Origin: Anaeramoeba flamelloides
Taxonomy: Eukaryota > Metamonada > Anaeramoebidae
Reading direction: 5' to 3'
DNA length: 64,000 bases
Assembly: GCA_027625915.1 (NCBI GenBank)
Contig: JANTQA010000008.1
Span: 8,912,501 to 8,976,500 of the forward strand
How positions within the stretch are numbered: position 1 is the first letter of the stretch; every line of letters starts with the position of its first letter. A program made the position numbers and the translations under genes. Shown here piece after piece: positions 45,640-56,715 of this stretch. The notes beneath the pieces were generated by a model, which worked only from the letters and a program-made list of their open reading frames with translations, was not told where the DNA came from and made no database searches.

Positions 45640-46600
45640 CATTAATCCGTTCCAGCCCTACAGAGAAATTTATAAGACTGAAAAATTGGTTGTCCATTGT
45701 AAAATTGTGTTTTTTGAATTTGAAAATTCAATTTCGATCATAAGATCAAAATTTCAACTTCTCTTACTTCATTTGAGTAATTTTTTATAAAAACCAAGAC
45801 AAAAATTAAATTTTCTCAAGAATTGAAATCAAAGAAACCATGGAAACTTGATTGTATTTTTCGATCATTGTTTTTAAATTGTAAAAACCTGAGATTTTTT
45901 CCAATTTTGGAAATTGAAGATCCACATTAATGTAAGTTTTTTACGAATTGGTTTGACAATTTCCAAAACCATAAAATGGATAACTTATTTTTAATCATCT
46001 ATTATAAATTTTACATTTTAGGATGAACTTTCACTGTTGAGAGAAAAATGTTGGACACGGAAAAATGGTTGGACATCATTTTTAATTGGGAACATTACTG
46101 AAAATGAAAATCAAATCCTATTGATAACTAGGTGAATTTTATATAAATCCAGGTTTAAGTGTGTCAAAAGTTCATTAATCTGTGGTGTGTGTAGAATACT
46201 CATTTGAATGGTTGATAACTAAAGTAGATCATGCTATTTTAACAAAAATCCAAGTTTTAGTAAAGTTTACTATTAATTCTGAAAATGGTAATTTTTAAAC
46301 TCGCTGTAGGTTATAAGAGATAAGGTTTTGAAAAAGTAGAATAACATTAGTCCTTATTCTAATAAGTAGATTATTGTTATTTTCACTAGTTATTTCACAA
46401 ACGAAAGAAATTAAAAATCATTTTCAGTAAGGTTCCCAATTAAAATTGCTGTCCAACTATTTTTCGGTGTCCAGCATTTTTCTCTCAACAGTTATAACCA
46501 TTTTACGGCTTGTTGTACAAAATAAAATTTCAGAATAGAAAATCAATTTCTTTTGCTCTGATAAATTTTCATGGTCGGACTGGAACGGCTGTATTAATTA
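45640..46600. mobile_element. H foldback element with long inverted arms
   Basis: About 46032-46110 (ACTGTTGAGAGAAAAATG, TTGGACACGGAAAAATGG, AATTGGGAACATTACTGAAA) is inverted at 46405-46493. Outer arms continue the inversion: CCGTTCCAGCCCTACAGAGA near 45650 against the reverse complement of the segment near 46560-46590. The arms are interrupted unequally, so indels or a further insertion have occurred. Non-coding. Confidence 0.6.
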
Positions 46601-47953
46601 TTACAAAGTGAGTGTGGTCTTGTCATATTTTTTTGGTTCTTTTTGTTTTTCCTTGAATTTAATTTCCCAGCCAAGAAGAAGAGGAGAATGTATCCCCGAA
46701 TTGTTTTTTGGAGATAGATAATGATCCACGTCAGAACAACTTGAATATTTTTAACCGTTTTGGAAAAAAAGTGAAACATTGTTTTTAATTGGGTACATTA
46801 AGAGAACCTGAAAATTAAATATAAAATCAATAAAAAGAAGGAAACAATTAACTTCAAAGAATAATCCACAATATTATTTACAATCAATCCAACAAATACA
46901 ATTTAAATCTCTTGATTTATTGAAATTATTGATGTGGTTTTGGAGATCTCAAAAATAGTCAATTTTTTGAACAAATTTTTAATAATTAGATCAATCAAAT
47001 AACAGTCCTCACACCAAAAGGTATTATCAAAAAAACTGTTGTTGTGGCGAATACTTCATTTTTTCTTTATTTATTTCTGTATTCTTTTTTCATTTATCTA
47101 ACTTTTTAATTTTCAAGTTCGATTAATGTTCGCAATTAAAAACCGTGTTTCACTTTTTTTCCATTATGGTATTGCTTTTTTGATTAAAGCTAATAATTTT
47201 TGGATCTTTTCTCAAACCACAATTTGTTAGTATCAAGGAAATGTGGTTTGAGATTTGGGGTGAAAAAGGTTTGAACAATTTTTCATGAATGGATCGATTC
47301 GTATTTAAATTTGCAAAAATTTAGTCAGTTTTTATTATTTTAAAAAATAAATTATTATGTTAGTTGAGAAAAAATGTTCTTTCTTTTTATGGAATTTGAG
47401 AATTTTGGATACCCAATACCAATTAATTACCTCGACCATTATTCAACAATATAGACTTTGTTTGGGAATTCAAATAACCTGTCATCCAAAATTATTATCA
47501 ATTTTCTCCTTTTTGACCCTCTATGTCATTTATTCAAACTTTCTTAACCAAACTCACATATTAAAAATAAGGAAAAACGATCCACCAACAACGTCTCAAG
47601 GTTTCTAACATTCACCTAAAAATAATTTTACTACAAAAGTCGATTTTTCACAACTTTCTTTTTCTTTTTTGAGATCCAAGTAGGATCAATTTCAGTAAAA
47701 ATATGCATTTTTTTACTACTTAGATCTCACTGAATAAATATTTGTGAGATTTACCAACCATCAGAATCATCTTTTATCATATCGGGCATCAAATTTCAAT
47801 TATAAGCCAAGTTCTTAAGTTATATTCTATTTTTTTGTTACTTTAAACATTTTTTAATTGTCAAAAAACAATAAAACAACCCTTCGAAAAAAACTGTACC
47901 AAAACACAAAAGTGTCCCAATTTAATATTTTAGTTCTGTAAAAAGAGTTTCAC

Positions 47954-48003
47954 TCCTATTGGTATTTGAATAATAAATAGGAAAAATTTTCACTTCATTT
48001 TCG
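47954..48003 (+). repeat. E repeat, copy 2
   Basis: TCCTATTGGTATTTGAATAATAAATAGGAAAAA then TTTTCACTTCATTTTC, matching 40671-40725. A weaker relative (AAAATTTTCACTTCATTTTCC) lies near 58748. Confidence 0.6.
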
Positions 48004-49136
48004 GTTTCCTTTTTCAAATCGAGTACAAATTACAACCTACTTCTTTGAGAACTCAATAAAAAAAAAGAAAAATATGATATAGGTAGTGAAAATTTTTTTA
48101 ACTTTTATTATAGAAATAAACGTGTTCTGACCGGAATTAAAATTTTCTAATCAAATAATAAATTATCCCAATTAAAAAAAATTTCCCCAATTTTAAATAA
48201 AAGTTTTATAAAAAGCAGTCACAAATAAAAGAGAGGTATCCAAAATATTTCACTTTAGAACAGTTAAAAAATTTGTTAAAATGTAAATTGAACTGAAAAT
48301 TTCATGAAAATTTATCAATCTCTTTGTACCTAAAAATCACAAAAACGTAATTTTATTTAAAATAATTAAGAAAGAAAAAAATGAGAAAATAAAAATTTCA
48401 AGAAAAGAATTAAAAATTGTCAATTTCACCCGTTTTAATTCATTTGATCAGCCCCTTCTAGACAATTTTTTAATCCTCACTTTCTTTAAAAAGTTGTTAG
48501 TAGTATTTATTTTGTTTTAATTCCAAAACCCAAAATTGTTTTTTATATTGTCTTAATTAAATTTAAAATTCGTTCCAAGATAACTCTATAAAGACAAAAA
48601 TTTTGAATTAAAAGTTTGTTTATCAATTTATAGAAAACAAAAGAGAACATTTCAGAGAGTTAATTTAAAACAAAAAAAGTTGCTCAATTCATAATGTTAC
48701 TATAGGAAAAGATCAAGAAGCCTTGGTACAAAACCCCAGAAACATGTCTTTAGAACATTGAGAAGAAAATATTGATATTGAAAATTACAAAATAAAAATC
48801 TATTGAATTTTGTTAAATTCTCTTGATAAGAAACTTTTTCCAATCGAAATCTCAAATCTATTCGCTTTCCGAAATAATAAAAGAACTTTATTAATTTCAA
48901 ATTCATCAATTAACTTCATAAACCCTAAAAAAAAATATTTCAAATTTCATCTTTTCACTATTTTGACATTATTTCAAAAATCTATGGATTTAGATCTCCA
49001 AATAAAAAGGTTCTTAATTCAAAAAGCTGTATTTACGAAAAAAAAAACTCTATTCTTCAACTTAAAATTCAACATAAAAGCAAAAGTAAACAAAATACGG
49101 CTCATTTTTTATTGTATTTTATTCAATTTTCCAAAA

Positions 49137-49617
49137 ATGACAAAAAAATATGCAATTTATGTTGTTCCTGATGAAACTTTCCAATATGAAAGTATTTCAA
49201 AAGGAATAAACTGGTTAGGTTCACACATGACCTTTTCAGGATTTTCAACAGAAAACAAAGATGGTATCAAGAAGTTTCTTAGCTGGTACAAAAAGAAAAG
49301 CAAAGAGACAGAAAACAACATTCCGTGGCAACCAAAAAAGGAAACTTTGTCTGCAAGCAAAACAGCAATAACATTCAGATCGGAAAATTTAATGTACTTG
49401 AGAGCAAAACTCTCCAAGTTTAATGTTCAAAATTTAAAAAATTAATTGGCACATCACTTGTTCAGCTGGTGTTCCTAGTAAATATAACTTTGATCAAACC
49501 ATATTTTTTTTAATAATGATAAAGCTAGAAGGAAAAAAAGTGACTTGGTTAGAAGAAACAAGAACGCCTTTTTTTAATCTTAACCAAACAAATCAGAATA
49601 AAAAAAAGAAAAACTAA
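49137..49617 (+). CDS. 2H-phosphoesterase-like protein, one-base frameshift
   Basis: ATG at 49137 opens 102 codons to TAA (49443-49445). The adjacent +1 frame continues without stop to TAA at 49615-49617 and immediately encodes NWHITCSAGVP. Together they give about 159 residues with both hallmarks of the 2H superfamily: H-M-T-F at residues 30-33 and H-I-T at 105-107, about 75 residues apart, each in a beta-strand-like setting (LGSHMTFSGF; INWHITCSAG). 2H enzymes hydrolyse or ligate 2',3'-cyclic nucleotide or RNA ends, using the two HxT/S motifs. The shift falls at TTAAAAAATTAATTGG; dropping one A gives NVQNLKINWHITC. A homopolymer sequencing error, a real frameshift or +1 recoding at the stop are all possible. 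The frame is also open upstream to 48810, but that part looks non-coding. Confidence 0.7.
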
Positions 49618-52439
49618 AGGGGAAAAATTAAATTTGGTGAAAATTGGCAAAGGCGAATTTTGGCAAATTGAACTTTTATTTTTAAATTTCAATCAATTTA
49701 TTTTATTGTTTTGTTGGTTATTTGATATATATAGATATATAGATATAAATATATATATATATATATTGTTTAAATAAAATTGCTATTAAAATCCAACAAG
49801 TATTATTGAGAAAATAAAAAAATAAAAAAAAAAAAACACAAAAAGTCGATTTTTGCATTTTTTGACAAATTTTTTCAAGTTGGTCAAAATATTTTTTTTT
49901 TTTATTATGATAATTGTGAGATTTTTGTAATATTTTGATTAAAAATCAATTTTATAGTGCTTTTTTTTACCAAAATTTTACAATTATATGTAAAAATCAT
50001 GATAAGCATAATGACAATTTAGATTTTTGATTAAGATTTAAGATGAGTAAATGAAGCCAATTTGAAAATTTTTATCAAAATTATTATTTGATTGTTTTAA
50101 TATCCCAAAGTATTATAATATTTGTCAAAATATTGTGAGTTAATTTCAATATTTTGTAGATTATTATGATTAAAACAATTCCACTTTTAAGACACAAACT
50201 TTTAAGGAAATTTAATTCACAAAAAAATAGCAAATTAAGGCACAAAATTCAAATTATATAAAATAATTTGTGTAAAAATAAAAATTCCTCAAAATGTACT
50301 TTAATATGAGATTTTTTTATACCTTTTATTTGGTTTACAGTTAATGTCTTAAAAAATGTAACTGGTTATATGAAAAACTTTTGAGAAAATAATAATAATA
50401 AGAATTAAAAAGAAAACAAGAAAAACTATTTTTTATTTCTAAAAAACATCATACAACATTGAAAAAAGAACTTTAATATCTTCAATTAATTATTTTCTTA
50501 AAAAAAAAAAAAAAACAAATACAATTAGTAAAACAATAAATTAATCATGAACAATCAATTTCAAATTTTTTAATACTTATTTTAGTATGGAGAATAATCA
50601 AATTATTAAAAAAATTTACTCCACTTTTTAAGAAATAATTGAATTCTCAAAGAATTAATTTTTATTACCAATTTTGGAATTTTGGTATCCAAATAATTTT
50701 AAAATACTGTTTCATTAAGGAAGTAAGTACATTTTACCATTTTGAAAAATTTTAATTTTTTGAACCTTACTGAAAAATATTTTTTTATCGAGTAACCAGA
50801 TATTGAAACTTTCCAACCAAAGCATCATTAGCAGCTCTATTTGTGAAAAGAAAGTGAACCCAAAGTAATTCAGAGTTGAATCATTAATTTTTTGATTGTT
50901 TTAAACATTTTATTTTAATTACAATTTTGAGTTTTATTAAATAAGGTTTTGGCTCAAGAAATGTGTTTTTACAAATTATTGATCTTAATTAAAACATTAA
51001 ACCAAAAAAATAGACCAAAAATATGTCTCTTTGAAACAATTATTTTCTTTTAGTTAACCAAACACGAAATATCACCTTTCCAAATAAATGAGTTGAAAAA
51101 AAAGTTAAAAAAAAATTTGATAAAAGCCTTTTTTCGAAGATTTGTTTTCTTTATCTTCTTAATTTGTTTGAACCAAGTAATTTATTACCTTGAATTTCTC
51201 ACCGCATTTTCCATTTATTATTATTTTACAAAACATTTTTTTAAAAATTTGCTTTCAAAATTCGTTTTTCAAATTTTTTTATCCCACAAAAACAAAATAA
51301 AGAATACTAATACAAAAATTAAAATAAAGGGATTAAATTAATGGAATCAAAAAACAGTTTAATAAAACCAATAATTTAATCAAAAAAAAAAAAATTTCAA
51401 TCAGATTCAGAATTATTTTTAGTTCTCCATTTAATGGTGTAAAACATAATTATAAAATCAAATGAATTTACCCAATAAATCTTTATTTCTGGAAAGAAAT
51501 TCAATACATATCCTATTTACCGAACCCAATCAAGAATTCGATGAATCAAATGAAATTTGGATTCTAAATTCATTTTTGAATTCTTTAGAAATAAAAAGTA
51601 ATTTGTTTCTCAAAAATTTTACAAACAAAAGTTAATCCAAAAAGAATTAAAAACAAAACCAAATAAAAAAGAAGTAATTGTATCAAATATTACAGATAAG
51701 ATCAAGAAATAAATGATTTTAATTTATTTTTTCTTCATTTTTTTGGTTTTCGATTTTTTTGTGAGTATGAAAATATATTATACTAGGAGATCTTACACTC
51801 TCCGGTATTTATTACAATATCAATATAATTGATTTAAGAAATGATTTTATGAATTCTGTTTCACATAAATGGTGGCACTCAAAATTTGAAAAATTTACTT
51901 ACTCCCTTAAATAAAAATTAGATTCTAACTATTGTAATTTAGTTTTCATGATTTTTTCTAAAAAAAAAAAAAAACATAATAATCAAAGGTTAATAACGAA
52001 TATTTGAAATCCTCATTCAAAATTTTTAATCTCAATAATTCAATAATTTATTATTAAATTTATTTTGTCACATCAGGAATAAAACCTTTTGAAAAATAAA
52101 AATGGTTTTCTAGATCAAAAAAATTTTGAACATTATCTTAATAAAAAATCACACCAAAAAATAAAATTGGGGAATATATTTTTCGAATAACCAAAAAAAA
52201 AATAAAAAAAAAACAAAAAAGACCAACATTTTCAAACAATTGTAACAATTAAATATTTGACAAACTTCAATACAATGAAATTTTCATTGCTATATTTTAA
52301 GGGATTATTAGTAAAACTTTTTTTGAAACACTTTTTTTTCAAACGGCTCTCCAATTAAAAAAGGTTAAAAGCAATCAAAAAATATTATTTAAAAAAGAAA
52401 TTTATTCAATAATTATATTGATTTTGTATAATGTTGTTA
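49618..52439. other. Intergenic, no gene seen
   Basis: A/T-rich with a (TA)-rich microsatellite near 49727-49768, a degenerate A element (50173-50368) and several poly(A) runs. Open frames such as 51093-51341 are Phe/Lys/Ile-rich background. Confidence 0.5.
50173..50368. mobile_element. A-family MITE, heavily diverged
   Basis: Keeps TTCCACTTTTAAGACACAAACTTT at the left and the core GCAAATTAAGGCACAAAATT, with a degraded right end (TGTAACTGGTTATA). Length, about 196 bp, is the same as other A copies, but it has many more substitutions and is probably the oldest copy. Confidence 0.6.
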
Positions 52440-53717
52440 TTACCACCTCATGGTGCTGGGTACATTTCTTGCTGAAACTTCTTTTGGCTGTTCATTAAAA
52501 TTATTTCTTCTTCGACCACCTCTGCCTCTCCCGCCTCTGCCTCTACCTCTACCTCTGCCTCTGCCTCTACCTCGACCTCGGCCCTTTCCTTTCTTTTCAT
52601 TTTTTTTTGAACTTTTATTTTTAAGGTTATCAAAAGGCAAATAGGCTGATTTTGGATTTAGTGTTTCCGTTGAACGTCTAAATTTTTTAAGTGAATTAGA
52701 ATAATCATAAGCAACAAATTCTTTTTTTTTTTTATTATTATTTGCACTTTCTTGTATTGACTGATAAGCCTTAGCATTCTTTTCATCATTATTAGAGTCA
52801 ATTGCAATTTGATCATTTTTGATCCACCCAATTGATCTCATAAATTTCAAAGGGTCGCTCAAGTCGACATCAAAATTCTTATTTTGAAATTTTCTTTTCC
52901 TTTCATCACCATTCTTCTGGTTTTTGTTCGGGTCCTTTTGATATTCTATCGTTTCAAATCGAGTATTTTGATCGGTTTGTTGATTAGAATTACTTTCGCT
53001 TTTACTTTTGTTACTTGCTCCTTGAGCAGGTTCGTTTTTGTTGATTTCTTTTGCCTTTTGAACAGTACCCCCTGTTGTATTTGTACTTTTTTCGATTGAG
53101 TCCCATATTTGTTTGCTTGTTGTGGTTGTTGTTGAGTTTGTATTTGGATCAAAATCAAAGTCAGAACCTTGCCCATTTTCTTCTTCGCTTGAATCAAATA
53201 ATGAATTTTTTTTTGTTTTTAGATTCGTTTGTTCTGTGTCTGATGCAGACGAGCTACCAAACAAATTGTTTGCTTTTTTTTTTTTTTTTTTGTTGACTGT
53301 CTTTTGATTTTTGTTATTCTTTGTCTTTTTTTTGTTTTTGTTTTTCTTATTGGTGTTTTTCGTTTTCTTTGGTTTATTTTTTTTATTTTTTGAAAATTCG
53401 TAATCAGGATCTTGTGCTAATTTTAAAGAATTTTCTACTTGATCACAAAGAAAATCGAGTGTAGGTAAAATTCTTTGGAAACCAACGTCAGCCTCAAACA
53501 GTACCTTCTTATTTTCTTTTTCGAATGATCCCTTTTCTTCTCCACATTTGCTAATACATTTCTCAGTAAGATTTATTAATCTTTTTTGAATGTTTTTCAT
53601 TTTTTTGTTAATTGTTTTATTTTGATTATCTTTGTTTGGAAGCAAAAATGAAAGAGATATACTCTTTGAAATTTCTACAAAAATTTTGTCAATTTGTTGT
53701 GGTTGGCTGAGTTCCAT
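52440..53717 (-). CDS. RGG-box protein with possible Rrp6/EXOSC10-like ends, no nuclease domain
   Basis: 425 residues, ATG at 53717, single exon, stop TAA. Order: an N-terminal helical region (about 1-105) ending VLFEADVGFQRILPTLDFL; a Lys/Asn-rich stretch (about 110-160); an acidic/Ser/Thr/Asn low-complexity middle; SDPLKFMRSIGWI near 285; AYDYSNSLKKF near 335; a run of Gly-Arg repeats (RGG/RG box, about 380-405); and a terminal MRW. The N-terminal helices resemble the PMC2NT domain of exosome nuclease Rrp6/EXOSC10, and the DYS...F...PFD arrangement recalls its C-terminal tail. The DEDD exonuclease and HRDC domains that should lie between are absent. RG boxes bind RNA and are arginine-methylated. 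Nuclear RNA metabolism is a fair inference. The Rrp6 link is tentative. Confidence 0.75.
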   Translation of the reverse strand: MELSQPQQIDKIFVEISKSISLSFLLPNKDNQNKTINKKMKNIQKRLINLTEKCISKCGEEKGSFEKENKKVLFEADVGFQRILPTLDFLCDQVENSLKLAQDPDYEFSKNKKNKPKKTKNTNKKNKNKKKTKNNKNQKTVNKKKKKKANNLFGSSSASDTEQTNLKTKKNSLFDSSEEENGQGSDFDFDPNTNSTTTTTSKQIWDSIEKSTNTTGGTVQKAKEINKNEPAQGASNKSKSESNSNQQTDQNTRFETIEYQKDPNKNQKNGDERKRKFQNKNFDVDLSDPLKFMRSIGWIKNDQIAIDSNNDEKNAKAYQSIQESANNNKKKKEFVAYDYSNSLKKFRRSTETLNPKSAYLPFDNLKNKSSKKNEKKGKGRGRGRGRGRGRGRGRGGRGRGGRRRNNFNEQPKEVSARNVPSTMRW

Positions 53718-53765
53718 TTAAAATGAAGAATTATTGTTCTTTTCAAAACTTTAAAAGTAAAAAAA

Positions 53766-53984
53766 ATGATTTTTATTAAGGGGGAAAAGTACTTTTTTTA
53801 TGATGAGAGATCATTTTATAATTTGATTTCTGAAACCAAAAAATACATTTCTTGGACAATCGCTATGTTTTACATTGCTATAAGTGAAGACTCATTTGAA
53901 AAGAGACAATTTTGTTTGAGAGAAGTCTTCAAAATATTAACTAGAAATAATGTCTGTGTTTTTCAATATAAAGTACAGTTATAA
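53766..53984 (+). CDS. Possible ORF (72 residues) running into a D element
   Basis: ATG at 53766, 48 bases from the start of the divergent RGG gene. The product (MIFIKGEKYFFYDERSF..., with ISWTIAMFYIAISEDSFEKRQF in the middle) has more balanced codons than random frames. Its last three codons and stop come from the left end of the D element at 53976, so any original reading frame has been truncated. No domain recognised. It could be a disrupted gene or background. Confidence 0.3.
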   Translation: MIFIKGEKYFFYDERSFYNLISETKKYISWTIAMFYIAISEDSFEKRQFCLREVFKILTRNNVCVFQYKVQL

Positions 53985-55365
53985 AAATAATTCATGCCCA
54001 ACGACTATAATCCGTATTTCCAAATATAATCTGTACTTTTTTTTCTCATATTGTTTGAATATAACATCTTGTAAACTGCCAATTAATATACCTAAGTTTA
54101 TATTTTTTTTTGAAAACTAAGATAAAAAAAATGATAAAAAATAACCTTGTTTCTTGGAATATTTACATTGGTTATTTTGAGAATAAAAGTTCTTTGTGAG
54201 ATAAGACTCTAATGATTACAAGTATTACTCGTTTTTTTCGTTTTTATATTTTTTGTTTTTTTTTGAGAAATAAATGGTTGAGTTGTAAGTTAATGTCTCT
54301 AAATATTAAAATAGAAGAGACAAATGGATCGAAGAAATATGTATTTTCTCTAGATCTTTATTAACCAAGTTGGTTTTTTATTAAAAAAAAAAATAGTATT
54401 CAAAAGGTGTTGTTATTTAATAGTATTATTTATTTTGAGAGTTTAAAGAAGGTGAACTCAAATAATTATTTAAAAATATTATAATTTAGATAAAGTTAAT
54501 TATTTTGTCAAGAGTAATTACTTTTAATACTTTTATTAGAATTTAAAAATTCCTTTATCTTTAATTATCTAATAAAAAATGAAGAAAAAAACTTGAAAGA
54601 ATTTTTTCTATTTTTTTTTCTATTGTATTTTCTTTAAATTCATTTTTTTTTCTTTAATAATCTTTAAATTTCAACAAATAATAACTGACGTAATTTTACC
54701 CATTGTTTCAACAAGAATTAAAATATTTTTCAATCTCGGTGCTATAAATATCATGCTATATAGAAAACTATATAGTTTATTTTAACCAACTTAGCACATA
54801 TAAAAGGCTGTCTAAATCAATTCTGAATTTCAATTTTTTAATGCTTTAAGTAAATTTTAAATTAGGAATGAAATTTATTGTGTACTTTTTGGCAATTTTC
54901 TCAATTTTTTGAATTTTTTTTTTGTTTTTATTATCAAAAATTTATCAAAAATAAAGCCTATTTTTTGAGATTAATTTTTTATTGATCCTTTTTTTTTAAC
55001 GAATTTATTTTTTAAATACATCAGTTCCAATTTTAAGGCAGAAACTTTCAAGGAAATTAAATGTACTATAAAAATCTCAAACTAAGGCACAAAATTTGGA
55101 TTCTAGTAAAAAATATTTGTAAAAAAATAAAATCCAAATTTTGTACCTTAATTTGAGATTTTTTTGTGTCTAAAATTTGGTTGATGGTTTGGAATTAAAT
55201 TTGGAACTGGCTGTAAAAGAACTTTTAGAAATCAATCCATATTTACTTTTTGTTTATTGTTAGTTTATTTGATATGTTCATGTTAGGTTTCCTTGAAGAA
55301 AAAAAAAAATCCTTAATATATAGAAAGATCTTTTAACTTTTCAGTACCGATTTTTTTGATAACAG
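53976..55365 (+). mobile_element. D-family element, copy 3, with two insertions
   Basis: Left end CAGTTATAAAAATAATTCAT and right end GATAACAG, TA on both sides (53974-53975 and 55366-55367). It keeps D blocks such as CAACGACTATAATCCGT, ATACCTAAGTTTATA and TTTTTTGAGATTAATTTTTT. A nested A element (55019-55213) and roughly 700 unrelated bases (about 54110-54810) account for its extra length over the 479-bp form. Confidence 0.6.
55019..55213. mobile_element. A-family MITE nested in D (195 bp)
   Basis: Begins CATCAGTTCCAATTTTAAGG and ends GGAACTGGCTG, with TA at 55017-55018 and 55214-55215. It interrupts the D sequence between TTTTTTAAA and AAAGAACTTTTAGAAATC, contiguous (with TA) in intact D copies. 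Confidence 0.7.
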
Positions 55366-55974
55366 TATTTTTTTTATAAATCAAGATTTTTCATACAAGT
55401 TTTTTCATATCTTTAATTCACTGAGTAGTAATTATAAAACCAAGTAAAAATGATGAAAATTACAAAAAAAGTAATATTTAAAAACTTTAATGTTATATTT
55501 TGTATATCATTTGGTTGAAAAAATATAATTGGTATAGGTAATTTCACTCTAAAAGGATTGGAGTTATTTTTTTTATTTACAAGAATAAAAGATTATTTTT
55601 TTTTCTTATAGAAAGTAAATAAAAATGTTAATCTTGATATAAAAAAAAAGTTTTTATTTTGCTTGAGCAAGATCGCTAAAAAGATAACATATCAAATTTT
55701 TTCCAATTTTTTGGTAAATTATTAATGTAATAAATCAACTCTTAGTTGCTTTAACACTAAATTTTGTTAAAAATAAATAAGACAGGTAGGCTTGGTTTTC
55801 TTAAAGTAGAAAAGTTTTTATATTTTAATGGTTAGTATTGTTTGGTCTGGTAATGATTATATTTTGAATTAGTTATTTTTTTGTTAAATAATTTTTTTTT
55901 GGATATCATTATTTGGTACATTCCAATAAAAAAGGGTTTTGTTACCCTTTTCCTTGCATTATATATATAAGAAT

Positions 55975-56450
55975 ATATATAGATAAACCCGATTAAATTA
56001 ATTTCTTGAAATACTTAAAATCAAAAATAGACAAAAAAAATTACAATATTGTATTATTTCAAGTTTTGTAGTAAATCATGTTTAAATTGCCAAGCATTAA
56101 AGCATTAAATGTAATTATATTTATCCAAATAAAAGAAAAAAATATAAAACTCAAAAATAAAAACAGTATGTGCCCAAAATTATGAAACGATTCGAACAAA
56201 ATATTCATTGATAAATAAGTTGAAATTTCACCAACAATTATTGATTCACCTAAATATTTGATAAAATCAACATATTAGTTCTAATTTTTCTATTTAACAA
56301 ATCCAACTATAATCTTCTATCAATCATTAGAAAAATTTTTTCGATCTAACGATCAACAGATAGGTAATTGTCAAAAAACAAATGAAAACAAAACCAAAAA
56401 CAAAAAAAAAAAAATGAAAGAAATGAAATAGCTATTTTTTCCATTCAAGA
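55975..56450 (-). mobile_element. B2-family element, reverse orientation
   Basis: Shares in reverse complement with 14580-15115: TTATCCAAATAAAAGAAAAAA, ATATAAAACTCAAAAATAAAAAC, CACCAACAATTATTGATTCACC, and the ACAGATAGGTAATTG...ATGAAAACAAAACC block. One end lies in the ATATATATAGATAAACCC stretch. The other runs out about 260 bases before the stop codon of the synthetase gene. Confidence 0.5.
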
Positions 56451-56715
56451 ACATTTCTAGACAAACAAAAAATAATTAGAAAAAAATATAAGGATAACCT
56501 AAATTAATAATGCTAAGAAAATTGTATGTTATTATTAATGTCTTTTGAAATAAATTTTTATCTAAATTTTTTGAAATAGAATAATTTAATAGGTTTAACA
56601 AAGAATGTCAAAAAAATCAAAAAAAAAAAAAAAATAAAATAAAAATAAAAATTAATAGAGAGAGAGTAAAGAGTCACTGGTAACAAAATATGAGAAAAAT
56701 GGGGTGGGATGAGAC

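Larger units (their letters stand above)
42289..49136. other. Intergenic tract, B, H and E repeats
   Basis: No secure gene. Contains a reversed B fragment (about 43500-43960), a foldback H element (about 45640-46600) and an E repeat (47954-48003). A 59-codon frame (44349-44528), an ATG followed by a good donor (44573-44625) and an 83-codon frame (47357-47608) are possible but unsupported coding pieces. Confidence 0.5.

Noticed and set aside
45590-45660. tRNA-like signal on the minus strand (TAGCCCAATGGTC resembles an A box, AGTTCGGGCTA resembles a B box)
   Set aside because: No paired acceptor, D or T stems can be formed and the anticodon arm does not fold. The block lies at the edge of the H foldback element, so the box-like match is probably chance.
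47357-47608. 83-codon ATG frame with several Cys and Pro
   Set aside because: Composition is only slightly above background, and no domain, splice structure or conserved motif is visible. Not strong enough to annotate as a gene.
48810-49136. Upstream extension of the 2H-like frame
   Set aside because: Open by chance: Phe/Asn/Lys/Ile-rich, no clear ATG context, and the family-like sequence begins only at MTKKYAIYVVPDE (49137).
52450-52644. Pro/Leu repeat frame on the plus strand
   Set aside because: Antisense shadow of the Gly-Arg repeat of the minus-strand RGG gene.
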